Positions 1 through 7,387 of a stretch of DNA of 11,126 nucleotides are shown piece by piece. The stretch is from Methylococcales bacterium (GTDB lineage: Bacteria > Pseudomonadota > Gammaproteobacteria > Methylococcales > Methylomonadaceae). The stretch spans positions 1 through 11,126 of the forward strand of contig JAGLUC010000493.1 of NCBI GenBank assembly GCA_023134955.1. The letters run 5' to 3'. The notes under the pieces were generated by a model, which saw only the letters and a program-made list of their open reading frames with translations, had not been told where the DNA came from and did no database searches. The stretch's first letter is position 1. Each line of letters begins with the position of its first letter. A program made the translations under genes and the position numbers.

Positions 1-1
1 C

Positions 2-1126
2 CACAGCCTATTTCAGGCAATATGTCGTGTAAATCGCCTAGATGGTGATGATAAAGAATATGGATATATTATCGACTATAAAGACTTATTTAAAAGGCTG
101 GAAGGTACAATCAATGATTATACTGGTGGTGCGTTAGATGGCTATGATGTCAGTGATGTTGCTGGTTTATTATCGGATCGTTTAGAAAAAGCAAGAGAAA
201 AACTGGATGAAGCGCGTGAGACGGTTAAAGCTCTATGCGAACCCGTGTTAGAGCCACGCGATACTAAAGATTATCTGCATTATTTTTGTGCAAAAGATAC
301 CAAGGATAAACTTGAATTAGCTAACAATGAACCGTTACGAATGACTTTATATCAAGCTGTTTCAGCATTGATTAGAGCTTATGCTAATTTAGCTAATGAA
401 ATGGTTGATGCAGGGTATACAGCTCAAGAGTGTATGGATATAAAAAATGAAGTGATTCATTTTGAAAAAATGCGAGATGAAGTAAAGTTGGCCAGTGGTG
501 ATCTGCTGGATATGAAACGCTATGAGCCAGCTATGCGCCACTTGTTAGATATGTATATTAGAGCGGATGAAAGCGAGCCTCTGGTCGATTTTGATGATAT
601 GGGGTTAATTGAGCTGATTGTCGAAAAAGGCGATGAAGCAATTGATTCATTACCGGAAGGGATTAAGAATGATCCTGAATCAATGGCGGAAACCATTGAA
701 AATAATATGCGAAAGACCATTATTGATGAGAACCCAGTCAACCCAAAATACTATGAAAGGATGTCAGAGTTATTAGATGCTTTAATTGAAGAACGTAGAA
801 AACAAGCGATTAGCTACCAAGAATATTTAGAGAGAATCAAAGAGCTTGCCAGAAAAATCATAAAACCTATTAGTGACGATCAAACAGTGTATCCTGATTC
901 GATAGATTCCCCAGCAAAGTGTGCTCTGTATGATAACCTGGATAACAATGAAACCTTGGCAGTAAAAATCGATACAGCAATTCGTTACACCAAGAAAGCG
1001 GATTGGGTGGGAGACAGGTTTAAAGAAAAGGAAGTGGCAAATGCTATTAGACAAGAATCAGCAGGGTATGATGTCAATATTTCTGATGTGTTGGAATTGG
1101 TGAAAAATCAAAAAGAGTATTTGTAA
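2..1126 (+). CDS. hsdR: Type I restriction enzyme R subunit (HsdR), C-terminal part
   Basis: The reading frame is open at the left edge, and 374 residues up to the TAA at 1124-1126 are visible. It starts inside the helicase motor: QAICRVNR near residues 5-12 matches helicase motif VI of HsdR proteins, followed by YGYIIDYKDLFKRLE, the usual continuation (RVNR..G.I.DY). The rest is a long, charged, helical region ending in DVLELVKNQKEYL, as expected of the HsdR C-terminal domain that holds the subunit in the HsdR2M2S complex. In this family the subunit translocates DNA in an ATP-driven way and cuts it far from the recognition site. The nuclease domain and motifs I-V lie outside the window, as would hsdM and hsdS. 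The metallopeptidase gene follows after 3 nt, so the two are probably co-translated. Family assignment is secure; whether the upstream half is intact cannot be seen. Confidence 0.93.
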   Translation, partial: HSLFQAICRVNRLDGDDKEYGYIIDYKDLFKRLEGTINDYTGGALDGYDVSDVAGLLSDRLEKAREKLDEARETVKALCEPVLEPRDTKDYLHYFCAKDTKDKLELANNEPLRMTLYQAVSALIRAYANLANEMVDAGYTAQECMDIKNEVIHFEKMRDEVKLASGDLLDMKRYEPAMRHLLDMYIRADESEPLVDFDDMGLIELIVEKGDEAIDSLPEGIKNDPESMAETIENNMRKTIIDENPVNPKYYERMSELLDALIEERRKQAISYQEYLERIKELARKIIKPISDDQTVYPDSIDSPAKCALYDNLDNNETLAVKIDTAIRYTKKADWVGDRFKEKEVANAIRQESAGYDVNISDVLELVKNQKEYL

Positions 1127-1129
1127 TAA

Positions 1130-1864
1130 GTGAAAAAAGATCAAGAGTTATCAGAACTGGTTGTGCGTGATATTCATGTTGAAGTGGTGCGTAAAGAAAT
1201 AAAAAACCTGCATCTGGCTGTTTATCCACCCGAAGGACATGTACGGGTTGCAGTGCCGTTTCATGTGAATGATGAGCGAGTACGGTTGGCTGTGATTTCT
1301 AAATTAGCATGGATTAAAAAACAGCAGGCGGATTTTAAAAAGCAACCCAGACAGTCTGAGCGAGAAATGGTGACAGGAGAGAGTCATTATTTTTTGGGTA
1401 AGCGCTATTTGTTGGAAGTTGTTGAGGGATCTGGGATGCATCGAATTGAGCTTAAGGGTACTCGAAAACTCCTTTTATTTGTTAGACCAGGTACCAGTTT
1501 AGCTAATCGTCAATTAGTTTTAAATGAATGGTATAGAGAACAGCTTAAACTGCGTATTCCCGATTTGTTAGACAAATGGCAGGATAAAATTGGTGTAAAA
1601 ACCAATGAGTGGGGGATTAAAAAAATGAAAACTAAATGGGGTAGCTGTAATATTACTGCTAAACGCATTTGGTTAAACCTTGAGTTGGCTAAGAAACCAC
1701 CTGAATGCCTGGAATATATTTTAGTTCATGAATTGGTTCACCTGTTAGAGCGGAACCACAATGATAAGTTTAGGGCGCACATGGATGTTTTTTTGCCAAA
1801 CTGGAAAATGTATCGAGAAATGCTTAAGTCTTCGTCTTTGGGGCATGAGTTTTGGAGGTATTGA
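1130..1864 (+). CDS. YgjP/DUF45 (SprT-like, M48-type) zinc metallopeptidase
   Basis: A 244-residue protein starting at GTG 1130, three bases after the hsdR stop. The zinc site is clear: HELVH at residues 200-204 (His200, Glu201, His204), with His210 in the following RNH as likely third ligand. Before it stands the family signature MKTKWGSC (166-173), and after it the HNDKF and PNWKMYREM segments normal for YgjP/DUF45 proteins. The N-terminal third (about 12-115) is the beta-rich region of the family, with VRVAVPF and the WIKKQ helix. No signal peptide or membrane segment is seen, so it is probably cytoplasmic. Peptidases of this family are often encoded beside type I restriction genes; their substrate there is not known to me, and turnover of the restriction subunit is only a guess. 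Length is ordinary for the family. Expression is probably tied to hsdR by the 3-nt gap. Confidence 0.9.
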   Translation: MKKDQELSELVVRDIHVEVVRKEIKNLHLAVYPPEGHVRVAVPFHVNDERVRLAVISKLAWIKKQQADFKKQPRQSEREMVTGESHYFLGKRYLLEVVEGSGMHRIELKGTRKLLLFVRPGTSLANRQLVLNEWYREQLKLRIPDLLDKWQDKIGVKTNEWGIKKMKTKWGSCNITAKRIWLNLELAKKPPECLEYILVHELVHLLERNHNDKFRAHMDVFLPNWKMYREMLKSSSLGHEFWRY

Positions 1865-2077
1865 ATAGCTTATGGGTTTAAATTATTTCTGGATAAAAGT
1901 ATCATACGAATCCGGAATTTTCACCACGATACACCTACTGGAAACTAGTGGTATATAATCCAGCCAGCCACTCAAAACCATATAACCCCTGTTTTTACCA
2001 TAAAAATAGAGACTATCAAGTTGTAAGTGTCCAACAATACTACCACCTACTCAAATAAATCTTACGGGGTACTCCCT
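1865..2077. other. Gene-free stretch with scraps of leader-like sequence
   Basis: No coding frame on either strand is convincing here. Two short pieces resemble parts of the structured leaders further right. ACCTACTGG with a matching ACTAGTGGT (about 1941-1960) could form a small hairpin and recalls ACCTACTGGGG at 3482-3492. CTTACGGGGTACTCCCT (2061-2077) is another GGG...CCC hairpin candidate. Both are weak and may be chance or decayed copies. Confidence 0.3.
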
Positions 2078-2430
2078 TTGCTCCTCTTGATACAATATGT
2101 AGTGTTTTCGTATGTGACCAAAATATTTGAAGACCAGTATATACAGGCTATCCAATATGTTTAGCTGATTTTAAAGAAACACAACATATAGTGGCAGGAG
2201 GTTCTAAAGGACCACCCCGTTAAATCTTTTAGATTAAGCAGGATATTGTTGTTTCAGTAGCTTGATTTTATTATCTGAGTACTGTCGATGTCAGGGGCTG
2301 CAATCAAAGACACGCCTATTATTTCGCAAAAGGTTCTCAAAAACAGGCAAAGCCTAGAAAGCCAAAAACCAGCTTTATTATTAAAAAATCAAAAGCCAAA
2401 CAAAATTAGGAATACCCTAGAAAAACTATA
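2078..2430 (+). pseudogene. Decayed copy of the promoter and lipoprotein locus at 10504-11060
   Basis: The best-preserved block, 2334-2372, matches 10984-11021 at 34 of about 38 positions with one single-base gap; in both it reads as ...LESQKP in one frame. Just upstream, CTGTCGATGTCAGG (2282-2295) lines up with CTGTGGATAGCAGG (10928-10941), which encodes the lipobox region, but the lipobox cysteine codon is not kept (the frame reads SGAA where the intact gene reads AGCA). Further upstream, TTGC, then GTAGT 21 bases later, then CCAGTATA (2134-2141) repeat the order found at 10504, 10525 and 10556. The spacing from control region to lipobox is about 220 bases shorter than in the intact locus, which lacks room for the purine-rich stretch at 10650-10860. 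No long frame remains, so I take this as a dead duplicate. Confidence 0.6.
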
Positions 2431-2460
2431 ACAAATAAGGTATAAACAAAGTGTTTAAAA

Positions 2461-2625
2461 GTGATGGTTGCTTTCTCAATCATACCTTTTGTCGTTGCGA
2501 GTCTGTCTATTCCAGCGGCCTGTTTTTGCGAAAACAGTGACAGACGTTTATTTTTTAACCCAACCAGGGAACCATTCCCTGTGGGTCAATGTGTTTCTTT
2601 GGTTTTTACAAAGTGGAGAAACACG
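2461..2625 (+). promoter_or_regulatory. Structured 5' leader of the DUF932 gene (copy 1)
   Basis: Three consecutive hairpins can be drawn. P1 pairs GTCGTTG (2491-2497) with CAGCGGC (2513-2519), including G-U pairs, around a loop holding GAGTCTG. P2 pairs CTGTTTT with AAAACAG (2520-2537) around TGCG. After TTATTTTTTAACC comes P3, pairing ACCCA with TGGGT and CAGGGAA with TTCCCTG (2558-2586) around the loop CCA, with a 2-nt bulge. Then follow a T-rich spacer and the ribosome binding site GGAG (2615-2618), 7 nt before ATG 2626. Related structures lie before the GHKL gene and at 5351-5486. A cis-acting RNA or DNA regulator is inferred from the repetition; the ligand or binding partner is unknown. 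Confidence 0.6.
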
Positions 2626-3468
2626 ATGACTTTAAGTTCACGTTTTACAGCACGGTGTCATATCACCCGTGCCAACCATCCTTTAGATGATAATCAATTA
2701 AGAGCGTATGTGCCTTCGATTTATGCCGATACAGCGCATGAATCGCGGTCAGATAAATATGCTCACATTCCTACTAGCACTGTTCTGGATGCACTCAGAA
2801 AAGAAGGCTTTGAGCCTTTCATGGCTTGCCAGGCTCGTGTGCGAGATGAATCCAAACTTGGATTTGCCAAACACATGTTACGTTTACGTCACACCTCTCA
2901 AATTGGTTTTAATCACGAGGAAGGAACAAATGAGATTATTTTATTAAATTCTCATGACGGCTCGTCTTCGTATCAAATGCTGGCAGGTTGTTTTCGTTTT
3001 GTTTGTCAAAACGGCATGGTATGCGGTGATACTTTTCAGGATGTCAGAGTTCAGCATCGGGGACAGATTGTAGATAATGTCATTGAAGGAGCCTATGAGG
3101 TTCTAAAAAACTTCGATAAAGTCTCTGAATCAAGAGAAGCAATGGCAGCTATTACACTTTCTGCTGATGAACAAATGGCATTTGCTGAAGCAAGCTTGCC
3201 TTTGCGATTTTCTGAAAAAGAACAAAAACCAAGAGCAGAACATATACTACATCGTAGACGCTCAGCTGATAATGCTAATGATTTATGGACAACATTTAAT
3301 GTGGTTCAGGAAAATTTAGTTAAAGGTGGTATGCCTCGTAGGACAAGAAAAGGAAAGCTATCAAGAACGCGTAAGATTAATGGAATTGATGGCAATGTTC
3401 GTTTAAATAAAGCACTCTGGACATTGGCAGAAGCGATGACAGAATTAAAACTGAAAGTAGCTGCTTAA
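2626..3468 (+). CDS. DUF932 (DUF945-like) protein of plasmids and integrative elements
   Basis: A 280-residue protein. I chose ATG 2626 because GGAG sits 7 nt upstream and the conserved sequence begins just after it; the frame is open further left, but that part overlaps the structured leader. Family features are plain: YAHIPTSTVLDALRKEGFEP (45-64), the arginine-rich KHMLRLRH (82-89), EIILLNSHDGSSSYQMLAG (103-121) followed by RFVCQNGMVCGD (124-135), then VQHRG..VDNVIEGAYEV (142-159), and near the end DLWTTFNVVQENLVKGG (219-235). The whole family length is covered. DUF932 proteins are common on conjugative plasmids, islands and phages; their biochemical role is not established. No signal peptide or membrane segment is seen. 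The C-terminal basic patch RRTRKGKLSRTRK (238-250) could contact nucleic acid. The shared leader type suggests co-regulation with the GHKL ATPase gene 131 bases downstream. Confidence 0.92.
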   Translation: MTLSSRFTARCHITRANHPLDDNQLRAYVPSIYADTAHESRSDKYAHIPTSTVLDALRKEGFEPFMACQARVRDESKLGFAKHMLRLRHTSQIGFNHEEGTNEIILLNSHDGSSSYQMLAGCFRFVCQNGMVCGDTFQDVRVQHRGQIVDNVIEGAYEVLKNFDKVSESREAMAAITLSADEQMAFAEASLPLRFSEKEQKPRAEHILHRRRSADNANDLWTTFNVVQENLVKGGMPRRTRKGKLSRTRKINGIDGNVRLNKALWTLAEAMTELKLKVAA

Positions 3469-3480
3469 TTTTTCTTATTT

Positions 3481-3599
3481 TACCTACTGGGGAATAGTAA
3501 TCCCTAAGTCTTATTATTTAACCCAACCGGGGAATATCATTCCTCGCGTTGCGCTGGTGTTGTGTTCTTCGGTTTTTTTTGTAAACCAGGAGAATAACC
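3481..3599 (+). promoter_or_regulatory. Structured 5' leader of the GHKL ATPase gene (copy 2, two hairpins)
   Basis: Two related hairpins stand in a row. The first pairs ACT with AGT and GGGGA with TCCCT (3486-3509), with one bulged A. The second, after TTATTATTTAACC, pairs CAAC with GTTG and CGGGGAA with TTCCTCG (3524-3551) around TATCA, with one bulged C: 11 base pairs. The same design recurs at 2558-2586 and 5445-5472 with different but compensating bases. Downstream lie TTCTTCGG, a run of eight T (3573-3580) and the ribosome binding site AGGAG (3588-3592), 7 nt before ATG 3600. The T run is about 20 bases from the stem, so a simple intrinsic terminator is unlikely. Confidence 0.6.
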
Positions 3600-5228
3600 A
3601 TGAAACAAGAAACTCAAGAACAACACGTATCAATGAAAGTTAATCAAGCTAATTTAGTTAAAGGCTTGAAATACAGTTTTACCAACAAAACAACGGTACT
3701 TGGAGAGCTGATGCAGAATGCTCGCAGAGCCGGAGCGACTCAAGTAGAGTTTGAATTTGATGCAGAAAAAAAGCAGCTTGTAGTGCGTGATGATGGCTGT
3801 GGCATTAATTCTATGGAAACATTATTAACGGTGGCAGAATCTGGATGGGATGCAAAAACAGTGACTGAAGAACATCCTTTCGGGATTGGTTTTTTGTCTG
3901 CTTTATTTGCTTGTGAATATCTTAGTATTTACAGTAAAGGTGGTCATATTTCTGTTTTAACGGATGATATTTTATCGTTTAACCCCGTATCTGTTACAAA
4001 GGTACCGGTTTGGAATGGCGTTACTGAGATCACATTATCAGATGTAGAGCTAACAGAACCCGCTATTAAAGATGCACTAAAAAAACTAGCCAGAGGTTTT
4101 TCTATCCCTGTTATTTATAATGGAGAAGAGCTTGCAAGTCCTATGGCAATTAATTCAGGACTTCATTTTATTAAGTCTGATATTGGCAATATTTATTTAT
4201 CAGGGTTAGAAAAACCATCATCATCCGATTACAAGGATTTTGAGGTTTTTTTGCAAGGGCATCTGATATATCGTTCCAGATTGCATATTCATAACGGAGA
4301 ACATCATGTAATTCATCTTGATTCTTCTTCCTTTTATGCCCGGTTGCCAGACCGAGAGCGGCTAATCAATGAATCTGAAGTTGTGACAGAAATCAATCAA
4401 GCACTGAGTAAAGAGATTGAAAAACGATTAATTTCAATGAAAAAATCTTTGACTGAACAAGAGTTTGTTGGTTTTTATGCCATCATGAAAGGCTGGAATT
4501 TATCTAGCTTGCTGAATGATGTTTCTTTTGTACCTTCTAATGTATTGTGGGAAATGACAGACGTTCCAAATTGCAATACTGACGCGTTTGGCTCATTTCA
4601 GGAGCAAGTCAATTGCGCATTGTCTCGTGAAAATATTGAGGCAAGAGGGGTAGTGACTGTTTCTGATGATATTTCAGATGAAGGAGCGACACGTTATCTT
4701 TTTGCACAACAACGAAATCACCTTCTTTATTCGGGTGGTCTTGATCAGAGGCATTGGCTTAATACCCTGGTTCGATCTCTGGATGGCGAAGAGCTGACTA
4801 TTAAAGCAACCAATGAATCTCATCGCTCTTGTTTTAAAGGAGAATGGGTTTGGGCAACCGTTTGTTTTTGTGATGCTATTACAATCCAGATCGGCAAAGA
4901 TCAGGTCGTTATCACTGATTTTTCACTGTATACCGGACAATCGAGTAAAGATGATATGGTCTATGTAGTCAACGGTGATGATTCAGGTGATGTGTTGAAA
5001 CAGGTGAGTACTTATAGTTCTGAATTTGATGATTTTCAAGAAGCCCTTTGGGATAGTGATACGTCTGCTTTTTCATCCTTTGTTGTGGCAAATACATCAA
5101 AGGATACAGCTGAAGCAATTAAACGATTACTGCCAGATTTTTCAGGGTGTCCTTCATTGTACGGGGAACAATTTCTTTTAACATTGGATAATATGGGTAA
5201 AGTAGCAACGGTCAGGTCTATGGCTTAA
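3600..5228 (+). CDS. GHKL-type (Hsp90-like fold) ATPase
   Basis: A 542-residue protein with AGGAG 7 nt before its ATG. The ATP-binding motifs of the GHKL superfamily are at the N-terminus: the N box ELMQNARRAGA (36-46, Glu36 and Asn40), the G1 box DDGCGI (64-69) and the G2 box PFGIGFLSALF (93-103). DRERLI at about 250 closes a second conserved part, consistent with the middle domain of Hsp90/MORC-like proteins. The remaining half, rich in acidic and hydroxyl residues, shows no motif I recognise. No membrane segment is seen. Proteins of this kind occur on plasmids and integrative elements beside DUF932 genes; what they act on is not known to me. By superfamily, ATP binding would be expected to drive a shape change, possibly on DNA or on a protein partner. 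The upstream leader matches that of the DUF932 gene, and a hairpin with T-rich tail ends the unit downstream. Confidence 0.88.
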   Translation: MKQETQEQHVSMKVNQANLVKGLKYSFTNKTTVLGELMQNARRAGATQVEFEFDAEKKQLVVRDDGCGINSMETLLTVAESGWDAKTVTEEHPFGIGFLSALFACEYLSIYSKGGHISVLTDDILSFNPVSVTKVPVWNGVTEITLSDVELTEPAIKDALKKLARGFSIPVIYNGEELASPMAINSGLHFIKSDIGNIYLSGLEKPSSSDYKDFEVFLQGHLIYRSRLHIHNGEHHVIHLDSSSFYARLPDRERLINESEVVTEINQALSKEIEKRLISMKKSLTEQEFVGFYAIMKGWNLSSLLNDVSFVPSNVLWEMTDVPNCNTDAFGSFQEQVNCALSRENIEARGVVTVSDDISDEGATRYLFAQQRNHLLYSGGLDQRHWLNTLVRSLDGEELTIKATNESHRSCFKGEWVWATVCFCDAITIQIGKDQVVITDFSLYTGQSSKDDMVYVVNGDDSGDVLKQVSTYSSEFDDFQEALWDSDTSAFSSFVVANTSKDTAEAIKRLLPDFSGCPSLYGEQFLLTLDNMGKVATVRSMA

Positions 5229-5275
5229 CTGTTCTCATCCTAATTCATTATTTTTTAACCAAGTAACAACTAGCC

Positions 5276-5298
5276 CCCCTGATTTTCAGGGGTTCTTT
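5276..5298 (+). terminator. Probable intrinsic terminator after the GHKL ATPase gene
   Basis: CCCCTGA (5276-5282) pairs perfectly with TCAGGGG (5286-5292) around the loop TTT, and TTCTTT follows. The hairpin begins 47 bases after the GHKL stop codon. The T tract is broken by a C, so termination may be partial. Confidence 0.6.
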
Positions 5299-5350
5299 CG
5301 AGTGACTTGAATCAGTCCACTGAAAAGAACTGAAACCAACTACTACCGTA

Positions 5351-5486
5351 GTTACTGCGTATTCAGTAACACCTTTTGCTATCGTGAGTCTGCGTTTATC
5401 TGATAGCCATTTCCTGTGAGAAACGTTGCCGATTTTTTTCTATCTAACCGAGGGATACAATTCCTCGTGTTGCTGGTCGATCAAAG
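5351..5486 (+). promoter_or_regulatory. Structured leader without an adjoining gene (copy 3)
   Basis: This copies the leader of the DUF932 gene, with ACCTTTTG and GAGTCTG kept in the same order. P1 here pairs GCTATC (5378-5383) with GATAGC (5402-5407) around a loop that again carries GAGTCTG, although the stem bases differ. A weak P2 (TTTC/GAAA, 5410-5423) holds TGTGA. After TTTTTTTCTATCTAACC comes P3 (5445-5472), pairing TAAC with GTTG and CGAGGGA with TTCCTCG around TACAA, with one bulged T. No ribosome binding site or start follows at the usual distance; the next gene starts 95 bases later with no Shine-Dalgarno sequence. The gene this leader served has probably been lost or replaced. Confidence 0.55.
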
Positions 5487-5580
5487 TAAAATACATTTAA
5501 AATTTTGTTTATCTAAACCATAAAAAATTAAAGGCATAAGACTTGCTTGGTTAATACAATTTATTGCTTAATAAAGTCTA

Positions 5581-5898
5581 ATGGTACTAACAACAAAGCA
5601 AATCATCATCATTTTATTAATCTCATTAATCATTTTGGTTTTATATTTACCAAGTAGCTTAGGAGCTACAGTTGATGATTTTTATATAAGTGCTATATGC
5701 CTTGCAGCCTTTCTTCCCGTAGGTTCTTTCCAAATATCTCGCCTAAAACCAGAGCTTACATTACCACTGATATTAGCCATTTCTATGGGTATCGGTGCTT
5801 TATGGTTTTTTATTATTCAAAGAATTTACCCCTCCAGTGCGCTGATTTTCTCTGCAATGGTCAGTTGTGGCAGTTACTTAGTTCTTAGAATGAAATAA
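5581..5898 (+). CDS. Small integral membrane protein, family not recognised
   Basis: A 105-residue, strongly hydrophobic protein with four likely membrane segments, at about residues 8-26, 34-52, 59-79 and 86-103, joined by very short loops. QISRLKPE (51-58) is the only clearly charged loop. There is no cleavable signal, no known motif, and almost no soluble part. The ATG at 5581 lacks a clear ribosome binding site, so translation may be weak or start elsewhere. It stands 51 bases before the large pseudopilin gene and on the same strand, so the two may be transcribed together; a role in the membrane with the pilin is possible but not shown. Confidence 0.6.
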   Translation: MVLTTKQIIIILLISLIILVLYLPSSLGATVDDFYISAICLAAFLPVGSFQISRLKPELTLPLILAISMGIGALWFFIIQRIYPSSALIFSAMVSCGSYLVLRMK

Positions 5899-5949
5899 GG
5901 CAAATAACCATTATTATCACGTTATTTAACATAGTTTAATAAATTTTAT

Positions 5950-7338
5950 ATGTATAGCATACCCCCTAAAAAACAGATTGGCTTCACCCTAATTGAAATG
6001 ATGATGGTTCTTTTAATTATTGGTGCAACAATGAAAATTGTAGCCGTGTCTTTTGAAGATATAGGCTTTAGTGCGCGTTATGAGCAGACTATCAGTCGAT
6101 TAGACAGCATAAGACAAGCTATTGTTGGTAATCCTAAGCGGACTATTAATGGACAGCCTGATATTTCGGGGTTTGTTAGTGATATGGGACGGTTGCCTAT
6201 TAATGTAAGGGAGTTAATTCATTTAGATGGATATTGTTTAGCAGATAATTCTTGGGATAATGAAACTGAATGTATTAATGTAGCAAAAGGTAATTCAACC
6301 TGGGTTGCTTTATGTTCAGATAATAGCTTTCCAGATAAGGATAGTTGTGAAATTAATAATAAGATATGGTCAGGTAGAAAGAGTTTCGGGTTTTGCCTAA
6401 ATAATACATTTAGTAATGAAAAAACGTGTGAAAATAATAATGTAGGTGATTGGCAGGTTATTTTTTATGGCGGATGGAATGGTCCTTATTTAACTGTTTC
6501 AGATAGCCCTGATAAGGCTGATACATATACCGATGGCTGGGGAAATGAATCGGCAGATAACAACTATGGCTGGGATCTAAACCACACTGTAGCAGGATCA
6601 TATCAAAATTTAGAAATAATGAGTCTCGGCAAAAATGCTGCAGATGATTTAGGGGTTGATTGTGGAGCTAATGAATATGATGGAGACTGCTTGAATTCAA
6701 TTAGTGTCGATGATTATGTGATCAATATTTCATCAATTACAGCAATGTTTCAAAAGGACTATGGAGGAACTACTGCAATAATACCGCCAGTATCATTTTG
6801 TAGTAATTCAAGTACAGCTAACAATGCAAGTAGAGCCGTATGTGAAGGAGCTTCTTTTGAATGGTTTGGTGGATGTGATGTTCAAGGTTATTTTAATAAG
6901 GCTGACTGTGAAGATGTGCTGCTAGGAAACTCAACTTGGTATAACTGTGCTGATAAAGTTTCACCGACTGAATCTATTTGTGTAGCGGCTGGCAGCGTTT
7001 GGTATGGGACGATAGGATATGGCACAGATACATGGACGAAATTTTATTTACCTACATCTTATACATCAAAATCAATTTGTATGATTTTATTTTATAGAAA
7101 GGATGATGGAACGACTGGACAGCACAAATCTACCACTCTTTCTATCAAAGAGACAGGGTCTTATGAATCTGTAAAGTTTAACTTTCCTTCTGTTGATATT
7201 CCATTTGGAAATAATGCAATGGGTATATATGAATATGATATTGATTGTAATCCAGATAATACAAAGTATCCTTCTGACAGAAAAGTTATCTCAGTTTTAT
7301 TTACGCCAAGAAAAACTATTAATACTATAAATTGGTAA
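5950..7338 (+). CDS. Large GspG-like pseudopilin with six C-C-W repeats
   Basis: A 462-residue protein with a class III prepilin signal: a short leader ending in KKQIG (7-11), then FTLIE with Glu16 at the +5 position, and a hydrophobic helix to about residue 34. It should be cut after Gly11 by a prepilin peptidase and then enter a pilus or pseudopilus. GWNGPYL (175-181) and DGWGNE (195-200) match the core of GspG-type major pseudopilins. Around this core are six repeats of the form C-x10-C-x6-9-W: C96/C108/W118, C122/C133/W140, C149/C160/W168, C284/C298/W305, C309/C320/W330 and C333/C344/W351. The first three stand before the core, the other three after it. The C-terminal 100 residues look like a beta-rich domain with two more cysteines. 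It is far longer than normal GspG (about 140 residues). No Shine-Dalgarno sequence is visible before the ATG. Family fold is well supported; function is not known. Confidence 0.85.
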   Translation: MYSIPPKKQIGFTLIEMMMVLLIIGATMKIVAVSFEDIGFSARYEQTISRLDSIRQAIVGNPKRTINGQPDISGFVSDMGRLPINVRELIHLDGYCLADNSWDNETECINVAKGNSTWVALCSDNSFPDKDSCEINNKIWSGRKSFGFCLNNTFSNEKTCENNNVGDWQVIFYGGWNGPYLTVSDSPDKADTYTDGWGNESADNNYGWDLNHTVAGSYQNLEIMSLGKNAADDLGVDCGANEYDGDCLNSISVDDYVINISSITAMFQKDYGGTTAIIPPVSFCSNSSTANNASRAVCEGASFEWFGGCDVQGYFNKADCEDVLLGNSTWYNCADKVSPTESICVAAGSVWYGTIGYGTDTWTKFYLPTSYTSKSICMILFYRKDDGTTGQHKSTTLSIKETGSYESVKFNFPSVDIPFGNNAMGIYEYDIDCNPDNTKYPSDRKVISVLFTPRKTINTINW

Positions 7339-7345
7339 CTAATAA

Positions 7346-7377
7346 GTAGTCCGTATGTAGCTATGCGGAATATGGGA
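7346..7377 (+). repeat. REP-like palindromic unit
   Basis: The 27-base core 7350-7376 pairs TCCGTAT with ATATGGG, including two wobble pairs. It has the same layout as the unit at 8037-8063, which is also preceded by AAGTAG. It begins 8 bases after the stop of the pseudopilin gene. Confidence 0.7.
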
Positions 7378-7387
7378 GATCCCTAGC

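Noticed and set aside
2461..2625. In-frame GTG start 55 codons upstream of the DUF932 start
   Set aside because: The extra sequence overlaps the structured leader, has no ribosome binding site, and family similarity begins after ATG 2626, which has GGAG at good distance.
2708..2947. Second-frame ORF inside the DUF932 gene
   Set aside because: It is a shadow of a gene with clear family similarity.
3540..3580. Intrinsic terminator or attenuator from the hairpin and T8 run before the GHKL gene
   Set aside because: The stem ends at 3551 and the T run starts at 3573, too far for a standard terminator; an alternative fold might change this, but I cannot compute it.
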